DNA of 64,000 nt from Galbibacter kalidii (lineage in GTDB: Bacteria; Bacteroidota; Bacteroidia; Flavobacteriales; Flavobacteriaceae), in contig NZ_JAPFGA010000012.1 of NCBI RefSeq assembly GCF_026241135.1, forward strand, positions 62,001 through 126,000, given 5' to 3'. The translations under genes were made by a program, and so were the position numbers. This document shows positions 27,781 through 36,204 of this stretch, in pieces; positions within the stretch are counted from its first letter, which is position 1, and each line of letters begins with the position of its first letter. The notes under the pieces are model-generated. The model did not search any database, was not told the DNA's origin, and saw nothing but the letters and a program-made list of their open reading frames with translations.

Positions 27781-27813
27781 TGGAATTTCTATCAGTTAAT
27801 GGTTATCATTTCG

Positions 27814-28164
27814 TCATTCATTTTCGCTTATCTGTTTTTCAATTTCCATCTTTAATTTAGGAAGATGACTTAAAATTATTGCCCAAATGTTTTCATCTGA
27901 TATGCTGTCATAAGCATGAATCACTTGATTCCTGAGACCAACTATGGCTTTGGCGTCCGAAATTGAAGTTTCAAAAGTACTATCGGTTTTAAGAATTCTA
28001 TTTACTGCCTCTCCAATGATTTCCAAATCCCTCTCAACAGCTCTTTTTAACATGGTGTTTTTTTGATATTCAAAAAAGTCCATTTCCTTTCCGTCGAAAT
28101 AAGATTCAATTTCTGAGATAGCAAATTTAATGTCATAGAGCCATTTTAAAATCCGCTCATCCAT
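27814..28164 (-). CDS. hepT: HepT-like ribonuclease toxin (DUF86)
   Basis: 116 residues, all-helical HEPN domain. The catalytic RNase motif Rx4HxY is intact as RNQVIHAY near residues 77-84. In characterised pairs HepT is the toxin and is silenced when its MntA partner attaches AMP to the Tyr of this motif. The gene overlaps the preceding nucleotidyltransferase gene by 8 bases, the usual order (mntA first). Both components look complete. Start: the ATG at 28164 gives a normal-length protein (MDERILKWLYDIKFAI). Confidence 0.9.
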   Translation of the reverse strand: MDERILKWLYDIKFAISEIESYFDGKEMDFFEYQKNTMLKRAVERDLEIIGEAVNRILKTDSTFETSISDAKAIVGLRNQVIHAYDSISDENIWAIILSHLPKLKMEIEKQISENE

Positions 28165-28456
28165 AAATTAGCTCTTTACTTTTGTTAATAGACTTAATCA
28201 GTATAGGGTTTTTTAAGGTTTGTTCCTCTACTAAATCAATTTCCCTATTAAATATATTTTTCAAGCTCTCTTTTAAAACCATATAATTCTCGAAATATTT
28301 AGCTAAGTCAATTTTTTTGAATTTCACTAAAAAATCTATGTCGCTTTCAGGTGAGAAATCATCGTTAGTAGCAGATCCGAAAAGGTATAACTTTTCCACA
28401 TTGTGAGTTTTACACAATGCCCTTATTTCATTGATATACTGATTAATTGCTATCAT
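28157..28456 (-). CDS. mntA: MntA-like nucleotidyltransferase antitoxin
   Basis: 99 residues from the ATG at 28456; an ATG at 28492 in the same frame would add 12 residues that do not fit the family. The minimal nucleotidyltransferase motif GSx10DxD is exact: GSATNDDFSPESDID. In known systems MntA AMPylates the HepT toxin. A third acidic residue in the C-terminal strand (NREIDLVEE) completes the active site. Overlap with hepT indicates translational coupling. The gene begins 30 bases from a deleted copy of repeat family H. Confidence 0.9.
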   Translation of the reverse strand: MIAINQYINEIRALCKTHNVEKLYLFGSATNDDFSPESDIDFLVKFKKIDLAKYFENYMVLKESLKNIFNREIDLVEEQTLKNPILIKSINKSKELIYG

Positions 28457-28485
28457 AATACAAAGATAGTAAAAATCCCGCCCTA

Positions 28486-28524
28486 AAATCAACTACCTCA
28501 AGGTAAGCCCCTCTTAGTGGGATT
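28486..28524 (-). repeat. hairpin repeat family H, internally deleted copy
   Basis: Read on the minus strand, the left end (AATCCCACTAAG) and the right end (GGCTTACC..GAGGTAGTTGATTT) of the 26081-26225 element are joined directly, with the hairpin-bearing middle missing. It lies just upstream of mntA. Confidence 0.7.
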
Positions 28525-28594
28525 TAGATGATATTCGTTAGATTGATTTTTGATTAAAAGTCTTAACAATTGTTTTTTTGAAGCATGGTGTTTT

Positions 28595-31500
28595 TCAATC
28601 CTCTGCCTTCTTCGTCCTAAAATTCACCAAACCATTCCCCATCGAATCGTCTTCCTCTTCCACTACTTCTTCGGGCTGCTGTGTATTTTTCTTCGGATTT
28701 CCTTCAAAGATCTTTTTCATCAACTCCCTGAACGTATTAAACTCTACCTGATAGGAAAGTCCGACTCCTTGTGTGTAGCCTTGTTGCTGGGCAAAAAACT
28801 GCTGGATTTCGTTTTCCCTGTTGAATATTCTTGCCGTGAGTGAACCTTCTTCGTTCAGCAATATTTGGACTTCAACATCACCTGCTACTACCGTTTCGGT
28901 AACGCCGCCAACCGGCACTCCTACTTTTCCGTTGATCAAAATACGGTCGTTGATTTGTGTAGAAACAGTTACTCCCAAACGATCTTCTGTGGCGTAATCC
29001 AATTCCGGATTTCTTTCACCGATCTCATAAGAAACACCTACATCAAACTTACCGTCGCCGGCATTAAGCACCTGATTGAAAAGGCTGGAGGCGGTTTGTA
29101 CCAGATTTCCTGTTACGGCTGTCTGACTGATGTTCAGCTCGTTTAGAAACACCCCTTGCGACAAGAGTGAAAACGTCTGTAATTCCCTTTTGGCGTTATC
29201 GTCCAACCGGTATTGTAATTCCGCATTGATCACCGCATTGGTGCTTGGGAATTTTATTTCATAATCCAAGGTGGGTTGCATCAATTGCCCTTGAAGATTG
29301 ATATACACATCGGTTTCAATTTTTCGGGTGATCTGCGCATTGTCCAACAAAACGGCCGGGTTTGCGTACAGAGAATATTTAGCCGAAATATTTACATCGG
29401 CATCCAATGGGTCTCCTTCCCAGTTGATAGTCCCTCCGGGTTGTACGATAAAACGTTTATTGATAAACCCTCCGTATTTAAAGTTATAATCTCCCGTATA
29501 GGTGATAAAGTCACCATACATCCTGAATTTTCCGTTGGTATTGATCTCAATCAAAAGGTTCCCCGCTCCTGTTCCCCGCAAAGTACTACGGGTCTGAGGG
29601 TCGATAACGATCTCTATTTCCGCCTGTGGCGTAACATCCAGGTCAAATTGCATCTCTATACCTTGCACATCTGCCAACTCGCGTTGTCCGGCTCCTTCGC
29701 CCGATTCATCTTTCTCTATAAAATGAATAAAGGAAGTATCACCTATTTCGGTAACATCACTCACCGGTATAATGAAAGTAGTTCCTCTTTCTGTGCGGGC
29801 ATTCACATCGATATTGATCATCTCGTTGGTGAGTCCGTATATCTGAGCATCCCCGCTTATAAATCCTGTTCCGTAGTAAAGTGCATCTTCATCCGGACCG
29901 GTATTCAGCACCAAAAAGCGATCTCCTCCCGTATCTAAATACAGATCGAGATACCAATCTTTAAAATGGTCATAGGTAATCGAACCATTCAATGTGGCAT
30001 TTGTCCTGTATCGCGTATCGACAAGGGTGATGTTATCAAATTTAAAAGAGCGTCCTTCCAAATTGACATTTGCCACCTTATCAAAATCCATATCCACGTT
30101 CAGGTAAGGCACTTTCATCCCTGCATCGACCAATTGCAAGGATCCGTTCATTTCCGGGTTTTCTACAGCCCCGGTAATCTTAAACTTCCCGGATGCCAGT
30201 CCTCTCATATTGGAAATAACTTCCCCTCCCAGTGGACTAAATGGCCTCAGATTGAGGCTTTCCAAATTGGCTGTTAGATCCAGTCTTGTATCCTTTTCAG
30301 AAGAAAAAATATCTCCATAAATATTCAACGCATCCCTCGAGTTTTCATTCACAATTTTTGCGTTTACCCCAAATTGGCTAAGGTTGTCGTTTCCGATAAT
30401 GGACAAGAACAAGTTCCCCAATTCAAAATCGTTAACTTTAAAATCGGAGATCTTTACATTCGAAGAGGGGGTATAATTTTTATTTCGCTGTAAAATATTG
30501 AAATAGCCGTCAACAACACCATCTAACTTAAGGCTATCAATATCGGGCATGATCTGACTCAGGGTCACTTTCTCAAACTCCAAGTCAATATCTTTATAGG
30601 TACTATCGATAAGCGTTCCCTCCAAACGGATTTGTTCTTCCTCATAATTCATAACCACTTGCCGAATGTTGATGGTGTCCAGCGTTTTGTTGAAACTCAC
30701 CTTGTTATCGGTATCATTATTTTCGTTGATAATCCAATCACGACCTTTAAACCCAAGTTCAGATCGCTTTAAACCAATAATCGATTCCTGTTTGTCATTG
30801 AAGGTGTGGTAAAAATTAAGGTTGTAAATATCGTTGAACTCCTCCCCTCCTTTAAATTCCGTTCTAAAGAAAAGTGTATCGTTAATCTTGGTGTTGATCA
30901 GGTTAAAATCAGTTACATCATAAATATCAGATTCAATACTATTGACTTCCACATAGGTATTGTAAAGTGGGTTTTTATTGTCCACCTGAATCTGGATATT
31001 GTCAAAGATATTCCCATTGGCGTTGATCATTGGTGAGTTAAACTCCAATTTGAAATCTCCTTCATCTGCGGCCATACTTCCCTTGATAAAGGTATTGCTA
31101 CCAAACTCAATCTCGGGAAAGAACACATCGACAATCTTGTTGTAGATCTTAAAATTGAAATCGACATATTGTCCTTCTGAAATCTCCACCGGATTGTAAT
31201 TGGTATAAATACTTCCTACCGAGTTCTTCACCAAATTGCCGAGTTCTTTGATATTGAATTTTCCACTCAACTCGCCCGTAATGATATCCGGGGAATTTAC
31301 TTTTATGATCCGTTCTTCACCTTGATAAACCGAACTTATCGAAAAATCCTCAAAATAATAACTGTCGTTTTGGTTGGTATAATTGGTTTTTCGGAAATAG
31401 GCCTCTCCCTCCAAATCATACATATTGTTTCCCACCATATCGGCCATGATATTTCCTTTGAAGACTGAAACGCTGTCTCGTTCCACAAAATTGAGTTTGT

Positions 31501-33091
31501 TCAAATCCATCCTGTTCACCGAGGCCACAAACTTAAATTCATTGGTTACTCCCGACAAATCTGCCAATCCTTTGAAGTCCACATCAAAGTTTTCATCTCT
31601 CGAAGTGACAGTCCCATCAAAAAGCTGATCTTTTAAAATTCCCGAAACATTAACACCTTTGTATTCATAACTGTTATATTCCACTGTGATTATTTTTCCG
31701 ATAACTTCTGTGTTAAGCGATTCCTGATCAAAACCTTTCCCGTCCACATCCACATCGAGTGTGGTTTTTCCAAGTTGTTCATTCTCAATAAAAGTCCCGA
31801 GGTCAAAATCCTGAAGTGATAAAAATCCCTTGTAGGAGGCGTTGTCAATGTTGTCGATATTGGTAAGCGTAAGATCTGAATAGCCCTTTCCTATATCTGA
31901 ACTCATATCCACCTTGGCATAAACAGATTCTTCGGTGATCCTTACACGTCCGTTTACGTTCAATTGCCCCAACCTGCTAAACGACGACGGCAAGGCATTC
32001 CCTAAAATATCGGGCAACAAACTGGTGAGCTGATAGTAGTTTGAAGAGACATTGCGAATGTTACCATCAATACTGAAATTCTTATCCTTCTCAAACATAT
32101 TATTGAAAACAAAATTTCCATCAATATGTGTGTTTTCTGAAGTCATGTCCAGACTCTTCAGTTCAAGTTTGTTCAACACTCCATTGATCTGTGTCGACAA
32201 TTCCACCATACGTCCCCTACCAAACTCATTAAAATAAAGGTTGACCTCGTCCAAAGCCACCGTAGACTCTACAAATTGACCTGAAAGTTTTACTTTGTTT
32301 AAAAAATCCTGGAAATCTTCAACCTGATAATTAAAACTTAGATCTCCTTTAATAAGCGATTCTTGGGTTTCAATGGACAAATTATCGAGTCGCATTTCAT
32401 TTTTGTCATACGAATAATCGGTTTGTAATCGCTTTACGATCACCCCTTTTTTAGTGGTAAAGTCCAATTCATCAACCCCGATGTTCACCTTTGGTCCCAC
32501 AACACTGAAATCATCTGCTTCGATATGCAAATTTTCCAAACCTAAAATAACCGGTGCCTCCTTATTCTCATCAATCAATCTATACTCACTATTTTTTACT
32601 GAGATATGTGAAGAAGTCATCAAAAAGGTTTTTTCTGGATTCTGTTCACCGCTATCGAGTTTGTCTATGAAAATATTGAAATTTGTATCAGTCTCCCCTT
32701 TATAAGTCTTCATGTTCAGCAGCAGATTGTCAACATTAATTCTACCGAACTCCAAATCGCCTTTTGCAATATTTGACAAACTCAAAATGGAAGTATTCAG
32801 CTTATCAATATAAATAAGCGTATCCTTTTTATAATCTTCTACATATACCCCATTAACATTTACATCTCCTAAAAACGGCATAAAATGAAGTCTGTCTATG
32901 GTGATATGTGTACCAAAAGTTTCATTTAAATAGTTGGTGGCCCTATTGGCCAGCGAAGTCTGAACAAAAGGCAAAGAAAGGAATATGCTTGCCATGACCA
33001 ATAAAAGGAACAGGACAAGCACCGTTCTAATTAATATTTTCTTCAGTTTTTTGATAGTTCTTAATGTTTTACCTTTGCATTCAAATTCCAT
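28595..33091 (-). CDS. tamB: TamB-like translocation and assembly module protein
   Basis: 1498 residues. A basic start followed by one membrane anchor (residues 22-45, LIRTVLVLFLLLVMASIF) leads into a very long beta-rich periplasmic part. The AsmA-like N-terminal region (SLPFVQTSLANRATNYLNETFG, abbreviated VQTSLANRATNYLN) is characteristic. The DUF490/TamB domain occupies about residues 1020-1440 (GGFINKRFIVQPGGTINWEGDP; abbreviated FIVQPGGTINWEGDPLDA). Such proteins form a hydrophobic groove across the periplasm and are now linked to outer-membrane protein insertion and lipid transport. Its ATG is only 12 bases from the divergent tsaD ATG, a conserved arrangement in Flavobacteriaceae. A short acidic tail (EEVVEEEDDSMGNG) ends the protein. 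Confidence 0.93.
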   Translation of the reverse strand: MEFECKGKTLRTIKKLKKILIRTVLVLFLLLVMASIFLSLPFVQTSLANRATNYLNETFGTHITIDRLHFMPFLGDVNVNGVYVEDYKKDTLIYIDKLNTSILSLSNIAKGDLEFGRINVDNLLLNMKTYKGETDTNFNIFIDKLDSGEQNPEKTFLMTSSHISVKNSEYRLIDENKEAPVILGLENLHIEADDFSVVGPKVNIGVDELDFTTKKGVIVKRLQTDYSYDKNEMRLDNLSIETQESLIKGDLSFNYQVEDFQDFLNKVKLSGQFVESTVALDEVNLYFNEFGRGRMVELSTQINGVLNKLELKSLDMTSENTHIDGNFVFNNMFEKDKNFSIDGNIRNVSSNYYQLTSLLPDILGNALPSSFSRLGQLNVNGRVRITEESVYAKVDMSSDIGKGYSDLTLTNIDNIDNASYKGFLSLQDFDLGTFIENEQLGKTTLDVDVDGKGFDQESLNTEVIGKIITVEYNSYEYKGVNVSGILKDQLFDGTVTSRDENFDVDFKGLADLSGVTNEFKFVASVNRMDLNKLNFVERDSVSVFKGNIMADMVGNNMYDLEGEAYFRKTNYTNQNDSYYFEDFSISSVYQGEERIIKVNSPDIITGELSGKFNIKELGNLVKNSVGSIYTNYNPVEISEGQYVDFNFKIYNKIVDVFFPEIEFGSNTFIKGSMAADEGDFKLEFNSPMINANGNIFDNIQIQVDNKNPLYNTYVEVNSIESDIYDVTDFNLINTKINDTLFFRTEFKGGEEFNDIYNLNFYHTFNDKQESIIGLKRSELGFKGRDWIINENNDTDNKVSFNKTLDTINIRQVVMNYEEEQIRLEGTLIDSTYKDIDLEFEKVTLSQIMPDIDSLKLDGVVDGYFNILQRNKNYTPSSNVKISDFKVNDFELGNLFLSIIGNDNLSQFGVNAKIVNENSRDALNIYGDIFSSEKDTRLDLTANLESLNLRPFSPLGGEVISNMRGLASGKFKITGAVENPEMNGSLQLVDAGMKVPYLNVDMDFDKVANVNLEGRSFKFDNITLVDTRYRTNATLNGSITYDHFKDWYLDLYLDTGGDRFLVLNTGPDEDALYYGTGFISGDAQIYGLTNEMINIDVNARTERGTTFIIPVSDVTEIGDTSFIHFIEKDESGEGAGQRELADVQGIEMQFDLDVTPQAEIEIVIDPQTRSTLRGTGAGNLLIEINTNGKFRMYGDFITYTGDYNFKYGGFINKRFIVQPGGTINWEGDPLDADVNISAKYSLYANPAVLLDNAQITRKIETDVYINLQGQLMQPTLDYEIKFPSTNAVINAELQYRLDDNAKRELQTFSLLSQGVFLNELNISQTAVTGNLVQTASSLFNQVLNAGDGKFDVGVSYEIGERNPELDYATEDRLGVTVSTQINDRILINGKVGVPVGGVTETVVAGDVEVQILLNEEGSLTARIFNRENEIQQFFAQQQGYTQGVGLSYQVEFNTFRELMKKIFEGNPKKNTQQPEEVVEEEDDSMGNGLVNFRTKKAED
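33050..33077 (+). promoter_or_regulatory. predicted tsaD promoter inside the start of tamB
   Basis: TTTG (33050-33053), a 16-base spacer and TACCTTTG (33070-33077, exact TAnnTTTG). The predicted start is about 33083, 20 bases before the tsaD ATG and within the first codons of tamB on the other strand. The spacer is slightly short. Confidence 0.55.
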
Positions 33092-33093
33092 TC

Positions 33094-33101
33094 CAAAGAT
33101 A
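33094..33101 (-). promoter_or_regulatory. predicted tamB -7 element
   Basis: On the minus strand TATCTTTG matches TAnnTTTG exactly. Transcription would begin near 33089, at the tamB start codon, which would make the tamB message leaderless or nearly so. No convincing -33 TTTG is seen upstream. Confidence 0.4.
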
Positions 33102-33103
33102 GC

Positions 33104-34135
33104 ATGAATAAGGATGATGTTTACATACTAGCTATAGAATCTTCTTGCGATGATACTTCTGCCGCTGTACTCCACAACGATAAAGTATTGAGCAATGTTG
33201 TTGCCGGCCAGGAAATTCACGAAGAATACGGCGGCGTTGTACCCGAGCTTGCGTCCAGGGCACATCAGCAAAACATTGTTCCGGTAGTACATCAAGCATT
33301 GAGTAAGGCAAATATCGATAAAAAACAATTATCTGCCATAGCTTTTACAAGAGGACCCGGATTAATGGGATCACTGTTGGTGGGTACTTCTTTTGCCAAA
33401 TCCTTATCCTTGGGGTTGAACATCCCCTTGATCGAGGTGAACCACATGCAAGCACACATCCTGGCACACTTTATAAAAGAACCGGAAACCTCTATGCCGG
33501 AATTCCCCTTCCTGGCGATGACCATAAGCGGCGGACACACACAGATCGTGAAGGTAAACAGTCATTTTGATATGGAAGTGATAGGCGAAACCCTTGACGA
33601 TGCCGTAGGCGAAGCCTTTGACAAATCGGCTAAAATATTGGGACTCCCCTATCCCGGCGGACCTTTGATCGATCAATATGCAAAAGAAGGGAATCCAAAA
33701 GCCTTTTCGTTTCCAAAACCGAAAGTGAAAGACCTCAATTTCAGTTTTAGCGGATTCAAAACCGCTGTTTTGTATTTTATTCAGAAGCAAACCAAGGAAA
33801 ACCCGAAATTTATTGAGGAAAATTTAAATGATATCTGCGCTTCGATTCAGCATGTGATTATCGATATCCTTATTGACAAGCTAAAAAAAGCATCTAAACA
33901 AACAGGGATCAAGCAAATTGCCATAGGTGGCGGGGTTTCTGCCAATTCAGGCATCAGAAAAACCATGAAAGATTGTGAAAAACGCTTTGGATGGAAAAGC
34001 TATATCCCTAAATTTGAATACACAACAGACAATGCAGCCATGATCGGGATTGTAGGATACTACAAATTCCTTAATGACGATTTTGCTGATATAAAAACAA
34101 CCGCAAAAGCGCGATTTGCTATCGATCACGCATAA
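33104..34135 (+). CDS. tsaD: tRNA N6-adenosine threonylcarbamoyltransferase
   Basis: 343 residues. It transfers threonylcarbamoyl to A37 of tRNAs reading ANN codons, together with TsaB and TsaE, which are not in this window. The ASKHA-fold signatures are complete: AIESSCDDTSAAV at the N-terminus, metal-binding HMQAH in VNHMQAHILAHF, SGGHTQIV, DDAVGEAFDKSAKILGLPYPGGP, and GGVSANSG near the C-terminus. Length is standard. It is divergent from tamB and followed after 10 bases by rsmE, so the two RNA-modification genes form an operon. Confidence 0.97.
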   Translation: MNKDDVYILAIESSCDDTSAAVLHNDKVLSNVVAGQEIHEEYGGVVPELASRAHQQNIVPVVHQALSKANIDKKQLSAIAFTRGPGLMGSLLVGTSFAKSLSLGLNIPLIEVNHMQAHILAHFIKEPETSMPEFPFLAMTISGGHTQIVKVNSHFDMEVIGETLDDAVGEAFDKSAKILGLPYPGGPLIDQYAKEGNPKAFSFPKPKVKDLNFSFSGFKTAVLYFIQKQTKENPKFIEENLNDICASIQHVIIDILIDKLKKASKQTGIKQIAIGGGVSANSGIRKTMKDCEKRFGWKSYIPKFEYTTDNAAMIGIVGYYKFLNDDFADIKTTAKARFAIDHA

Positions 34136-34145
34136 ACCATCGCAT

Positions 34146-34856
34146 ATGCAGCTTTTTTACGCCCCGGACATTGAGCAGCCCCCTCAACAATATGCTTTTG
34201 ATAAAGAAGAAAGCAGGCATATCAGCAAAGTGTTGAGAAAAAAGGAGGGTGATACACTTTTTATTACCAATGGCAGAGGATGGCTTTTTAAAGCTGAAAT
34301 TATTCAGGCTGACATAAAGCACTGCACGGTTTCTATTGTTTCTTCTGAAATGAAACCCAAGAGGGATTACCATTTGCATATGGCCGTAGCCCCGACAAAA
34401 ATGAATGATCGTTATGAATGGTTTTTGGAAAAAGCTACTGAAATAGGCATTGATGAAATCACACCGATTATCTGCGACCATTCGGAAAGGAAAGTTATCA
34501 AGCCGGAACGCTACGAAAAGATCTTGCAATCTGCCATGAAGCAATCGTTGCAATGCTACCTCCCTAAACTAAATGAAGCCGTTCAGCTAAGCACTTTTCT
34601 TACGGAAAACAAGTTCGACGGACGGTTATTCATAGCGCATTGTGAGGAAGAAGAGAAAGCAAGCCTGAAAGACCGTGTTAAAGCTGCTGAAGACACTCTT
34701 ATTTTAATAGGTCCTGAAGGCGATTTTTCAACCAAAGAGATCGAATTAGCACTTCAACAGGGCTTTATCCCCATTTCTTTGGGAGAAAACAGATTGCGTA
34801 CTGAAACAGCAGCTATTGTGGCATGTCATAGTATTGGGTTTACTAACGAAAAGTAA
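34146..34856 (+). CDS. rsmE: 16S rRNA (uracil-1498-N3)-methyltransferase
   Basis: 236 residues from the ATG at 34146. The frame is open to an ATG at 34116 inside tsaD, but MQLFYAPDI is the family-like start. SPOUT (trefoil-knot) methyltransferase of the RsmE type: an N-terminal PUA-like domain (ESRHISKVLRKKEGD...ITNGRG) and the knot with EKATEIGIDEITPI, then IGPEGDFSTKEIELA and SLGENRLRTETAAI, the SAM-binding loops. It methylates U1498 of 16S rRNA. It lies downstream of tsaD; toxin-antitoxin genes follow. Confidence 0.95.
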   Translation: MQLFYAPDIEQPPQQYAFDKEESRHISKVLRKKEGDTLFITNGRGWLFKAEIIQADIKHCTVSIVSSEMKPKRDYHLHMAVAPTKMNDRYEWFLEKATEIGIDEITPIICDHSERKVIKPERYEKILQSAMKQSLQCYLPKLNEAVQLSTFLTENKFDGRLFIAHCEEEEKASLKDRVKAAEDTLILIGPEGDFSTKEIELALQQGFIPISLGENRLRTETAAIVACHSIGFTNEK

Positions 34857-34871
34857 ATCAATTTTTAAAAA

Positions 34872-35288
34872 TTACTTAGGGAGTTGCGCTAGAAATGTTT
34901 CAGAATTATACACCGGGATTTCAGAAAAGTGGAAGTCACCAACATCTTCAGTAACAATCATCACACATCCAGAGTTTACGGCTGAATAATATTCCAATCC
35001 GTCCTCAAAATCATTCACTGCTGGATTTTTTGATGCCAACCTTACTGCGTTTCCATCAGCTGAAGCGATTTTTAATTTTTCAGACAGCAATGCTATTTTT
35101 TGCTTGGCTTTCTTCGAACCACTTTTCTTTTCGGCAAAATAAAAAGCAATTGCAAGGCAAATAGGCGAGGTAAACACTTCATAATTTTTTGAATCAGAAA
35201 GACTCAATACCCGTGCAGCAAATGGAAACAACGGATATTGCTTGTTCAGCACAGCCACCAAAATGTTGGCATCAACAAAAACCTTCAT
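34872..35288 (-). CDS. PIN-domain ribonuclease toxin (VapC-like)
   Basis: 138 residues. PIN fold: first acid Asp 6 in MKVFVDANILVAVLN, central acidic pair in NDFEDGLEYYSA, last acid in MIVTEDVGDF. The pattern is that of PIN proteins acting as sequence-specific RNases in VapBC-type modules, of the PIN_3 subgroup. The start overlaps the stop of the preceding DUF6364 gene by 4 bases (ATGA), the usual antitoxin-toxin coupling. All acidic positions are present, so the toxin is probably active. Its RNA target cannot be inferred. Confidence 0.85.
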   Translation of the reverse strand: MKVFVDANILVAVLNKQYPLFPFAARVLSLSDSKNYEVFTSPICLAIAFYFAEKKSGSKKAKQKIALLSEKLKIASADGNAVRLASKNPAVNDFEDGLEYYSAVNSGCVMIVTEDVGDFHFSEIPVYNSETFLAQLPK

Positions 35289-35539
35289 TTACGGGAGTTT
35301 AAAAACTCGGACTTCATTTGTTTACGGGAAGGTGTTTTTTGATACTCTACTTCCCCTTCGGCAACGCTGTGAACCCAATCAGATATAGGCATATCTTCCA
35401 GGGTTTGGTATTGCTCACTGGTTATTTGTTTGAAAATAAATTCCGTAAGCCTCGAAAGACTAATGTTGTGCTCTGCGGCATACGCTTTTGCTCTTTCAAT
35501 AACCTGTTTGTCGAATGACAAGGTGACTTTTGCATCCAT
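35285..35539 (-). CDS. DUF6364-type antitoxin
   Basis: 84 residues. The N-terminal part (KVTLSFDKQVIERAKAYAAEHNISLSRL) is a ribbon-helix-helix DNA-binding unit, abbreviated here as VTLSFDKQVIERAKAYA. The C-terminal part (PISDWVHSVAEGEVEYQK) would wrap the toxin. This matches the DUF6364 family that regularly precedes PIN toxins in Bacteroidota. It is expected to repress its own promoter. Reads into the PIN gene with a 4-base overlap. Confidence 0.85.
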   Translation of the reverse strand: MDAKVTLSFDKQVIERAKAYAAEHNISLSRLTEFIFKQITSEQYQTLEDMPISDWVHSVAEGEVEYQKTPSRKQMKSEFLNSRK

Positions 35540-35666
35540 TTTTTATTTTCTTTCAATAATACGACAAAAATATAAAATTTATACGTATAAAAATTGGCTT
35601 TGGCACAAAATCAAGAAATTTCACTTTTTTTTGGGTATCTTAGCATAGCTAAATTTTAATAAAGCT

Positions 35667-35921
35667 ATGGACACTGCATCAAAAATAAACAAACGTATCG
35701 ATAAATTACCTGAAAGTATTTTAGTCGAATTGGATAAATATTTGGATTATTTGCTGTTCAAACACGATTATTTGGAAGATGAGGATTGGGCCAACTCTCT
35801 TTCTGAAGAACAAGCAGCATATATTCAAAAAGGGGAAGATGATATAGAAAACGGAAGGGTTGTCCCACATTCAGAAGCTATAAAGAAAATGAAAGATTAT
35901 CTGAATGAAAAAATTAAATAA
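35667..35921 (+). CDS. putative antitoxin, DUF2281-like
   Basis: 84 residues, helical and acidic. The start KINKRIDKLPESILVELDKY followed by LDYLLFKHDY resembles DUF2281 proteins (pattern RI..LPE.LL.E...YIDFLL.K), which precede RelE/ParE or PIN toxins. The second half (SEEQAAYIQKGEDDIENGRV) ends in PHSEAIKKMKDYL, as in many RelE antitoxins. No separate DNA-binding domain is seen. The stop overlaps the next start by one base. Antitoxin role is inferred from the pair. Confidence 0.75.
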   Translation: MDTASKINKRIDKLPESILVELDKYLDYLLFKHDYLEDEDWANSLSEEQAAYIQKGEDDIENGRVVPHSEAIKKMKDYLNEKIK

Positions 35922-36199
35922 TGGAAGTCGTTTGGTCTGAAGAATCACTGCGCAATTATTACAGAACCATTGATTATTTGATTTTGGAATGGGACGTTTC
36001 AATTGCTATTCAATTCGATAAAAACCTTATTGATTTAGTAGAAAGAGTTCGGACTTTTGAAGAAATTTGTCCAAAATCCAAGCTGTTGCAGTATCACAAA
36101 TGCCCAATAGACAAAAACAACTCATTAATTTACAAAATAATAAATAACACTCTTTTTATCGTAACCATTATTGACAATAGAAGCAATCATTCCTACTGA
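35921..36199 (+). CDS. RelE/ParE-family toxin
   Basis: 92 residues with the RelE/ParE fold: MEVVWSEESLRNYYRTIDYL as first strand and helices, then a beta sheet with YHKCPIDKNNSLIYKIINNTLFIVTIIDNRSN, where the last strands carry the conserved hydrophobic-Asp-x-Arg (IDNR) ending. (The sheet core is abbreviated: NSLIYKIINNTLFIVTIID.) It may cleave mRNA on the ribosome or poison gyrase; family similarity does not decide. Translation is coupled to the upstream antitoxin by a one-base overlap. Confidence 0.82.
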   Translation: MEVVWSEESLRNYYRTIDYLILEWDVSIAIQFDKNLIDLVERVRTFEEICPKSKLLQYHKCPIDKNNSLIYKIINNTLFIVTIIDNRSNHSY

Positions 36200-36204
36200 A
36201 TATT

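Noticed and set aside
29276-29938. 220-codon plus-strand frame opposite tamB
   Set aside because: It is fully contained in tamB, whose continuous 1498-residue product fits the family. Similar long antisense frames occur at several places in that gene.
34116-34145. Earlier ATG for rsmE inside tsaD
   Set aside because: The ten extra residues come from the tsaD end; the family start MQLFYAP is at 34146.
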